A stretch of DNA of 64,000 bases from Marinoscillum pacificum (GTDB lineage: Bacteria; Bacteroidota; Bacteroidia; Cytophagales; Cyclobacteriaceae): the NCBI RefSeq assembly GCF_024714495.1, contig NZ_JAMZMJ010000003.1, positions 1 through 64,000 of the forward strand, read 5' to 3'. This document shows positions 63,614 through 64,000 of this stretch, one piece after another; positions within the stretch are counted from its first letter, which is position 1; every line of letters begins with the position of its first letter. The translations under genes and the position numbers were made by a program. The notes below the pieces were generated by a model that saw only the letters and a program-made list of their open reading frames with translations, was not told where the DNA came from and did not search any database.

Positions 63614-63874
63614 ATGGCGGTAAAAATAAGAGTATTCGGAAAGGTTCAGGGTGTGTTTTATCGTGCTACCACCAAAAGCGTAGCTGACGATCTCAGGTTA
63701 ACTGGCTGGGTTAGAAATGAAGCAGATGGATCAGTATCTATTTTCGCTCAGGGAGAGCGAGTAAACGAATTAGTTGAATGGACTAAGACAGGACCTCAAT
63801 TTGCTAGAGTTGATCGTCAGGAAGTGGAGGAAGTTGCTGATGAAGCCTTTGATTCCTTTGAGATCAGAAGGTGA
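63614..63874 (+). CDS. acyP: Acylphosphatase
   Basis: 86-residue enzyme hydrolysing acyl phosphates. The phosphate-binding loop is GKVQGVFYRATTK with the catalytic Arg, and the catalytic Asn is in GWVRNEADGSV. It has the usual family length and ferredoxin-like pattern. It is the last gene of the deoC unit and is convergent with the partial gene at the window's right edge, whose stop codon begins at the next base. Confidence 0.95.
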   Translation: MAVKIRVFGKVQGVFYRATTKSVADDLRLTGWVRNEADGSVSIFAQGERVNELVEWTKTGPQFARVDRQEVEEVADEAFDSFEIRR

Positions 63875-64000
63875 TTAAGCTGCCTTCAGCATCTTAGTTC
63901 GAGTGATTTTCAGGTTGAAGTGTCCCAAGATCACCCTTCTAATGGCGTAATACAAAAACTTGTTGTTCATGCCCTGGCGTAGGATACAAGCTTTCAGAAT
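63875..64000 (-). CDS. C-terminal end of an unidentified gene (partial)
   Basis: The minus strand is open from the window edge to a TAA at 63875-63877, giving 41 residues that end KITRTKMLKAA. The peptide is basic with aromatic residues (NNKFLYYAIRRVI). The reading frame abuts the acyP stop exactly, as expected for a real convergent gene. The family cannot be told from this fragment. Confidence 0.5.
   Translation of the reverse strand: MLKACILRQGMNNKFLYYAIRRVILGHFNLKITRTKMLKAA

Overview
The window looks like a chromosome segment of a marine or soil Bacteroidota bacterium, probably of the order Cytophagales. The evidence is two SusC/SusD pairs, a hybrid two-component regulator of the SusR-replacing type, many lipoproteins with Bacteroidota-style lipoboxes, type IX secretion (T9SS) C-terminal sorting domains, TAnnTTTG-type promoter elements and few Shine-Dalgarno sites. 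No rRNA, tRNA, CRISPR array or intact insertion sequence was recognised. About 55 kb is devoted to plant hemicellulose use.

Layout. (1) 1-3.3 kb: a small accessory island of three unrelated leftward genes (MGAWG/DUF4259-like, HEPN-like, a lipoprotein). Imperfect repeats and inverted repeats around the genes give it a gene-cassette look. (2) 3.3-25.7 kb: a polysaccharide utilisation locus (PUL) that best fits xyloglucan. A GH2 enzyme and a GH29 alpha-fucosidase are divergent from a hybrid two-component system, followed by SusC, SusD, a three-module surface-binding lipoprotein, a BACON-GH5 endoglucanase, a GH2 beta-galactosidase and a PA14-containing GH31 alpha-xylosidase. (3) 25.8-28.4 kb: housekeeping or unknown genes (small membrane protein, GNAT acetyltransferase, exported protein). 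(4) 28.6-59.4 kb: a large glucuronoarabinoxylan locus with GH43 (x3), GH51, SusC/SusD, a TIG-domain binding lipoprotein, GH30, an SGNH-esterase/deacetylase fusion, a CE15 glucuronoyl esterase, GH67 and GH115 alpha-glucuronidases, two GH10 xylanases, a GPH-family sugar transporter, mannonate dehydratase, an SDR mannonate oxidoreductase and a LacI-family regulator. (5) 59.6-64 kb: ordinary genes (deoxyhypusine-synthase-like protein, 4-hydroxyphenylpyruvate dioxygenase, deoxyribose-phosphate aldolase, acylphosphatase, small exported proteins).

How it works together. In the xylan locus, surface GH10 and GH30 enzymes cut the backbone. Esterases remove acetyl and lignin-ester groups, and SusC/D import the oligosaccharides. 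GH67, GH115, GH51 and GH43 strip side chains and liberate xylose, arabinose and glucuronate. The GPH transporter and a signal-less GH43 finish xylo-oligosaccharides in the cytoplasm, and the two mannonate enzymes feed the glucuronate branch.

The most notable observation is regulatory. Six perfect copies of the palindrome CAATCGATTG (extended form TTTACnCAATCGATTGnGTAAA) lie in front of the transcription units of the xylan locus, and none was seen in the xyloglucan locus. The most likely reader is the LacI-family protein encoded at the right end of the xylan locus. The two neighbouring PULs therefore appear to use different control logics: a membrane-spanning hybrid two-component system for xyloglucan, and a cytoplasmic LacI repressor for xylan.
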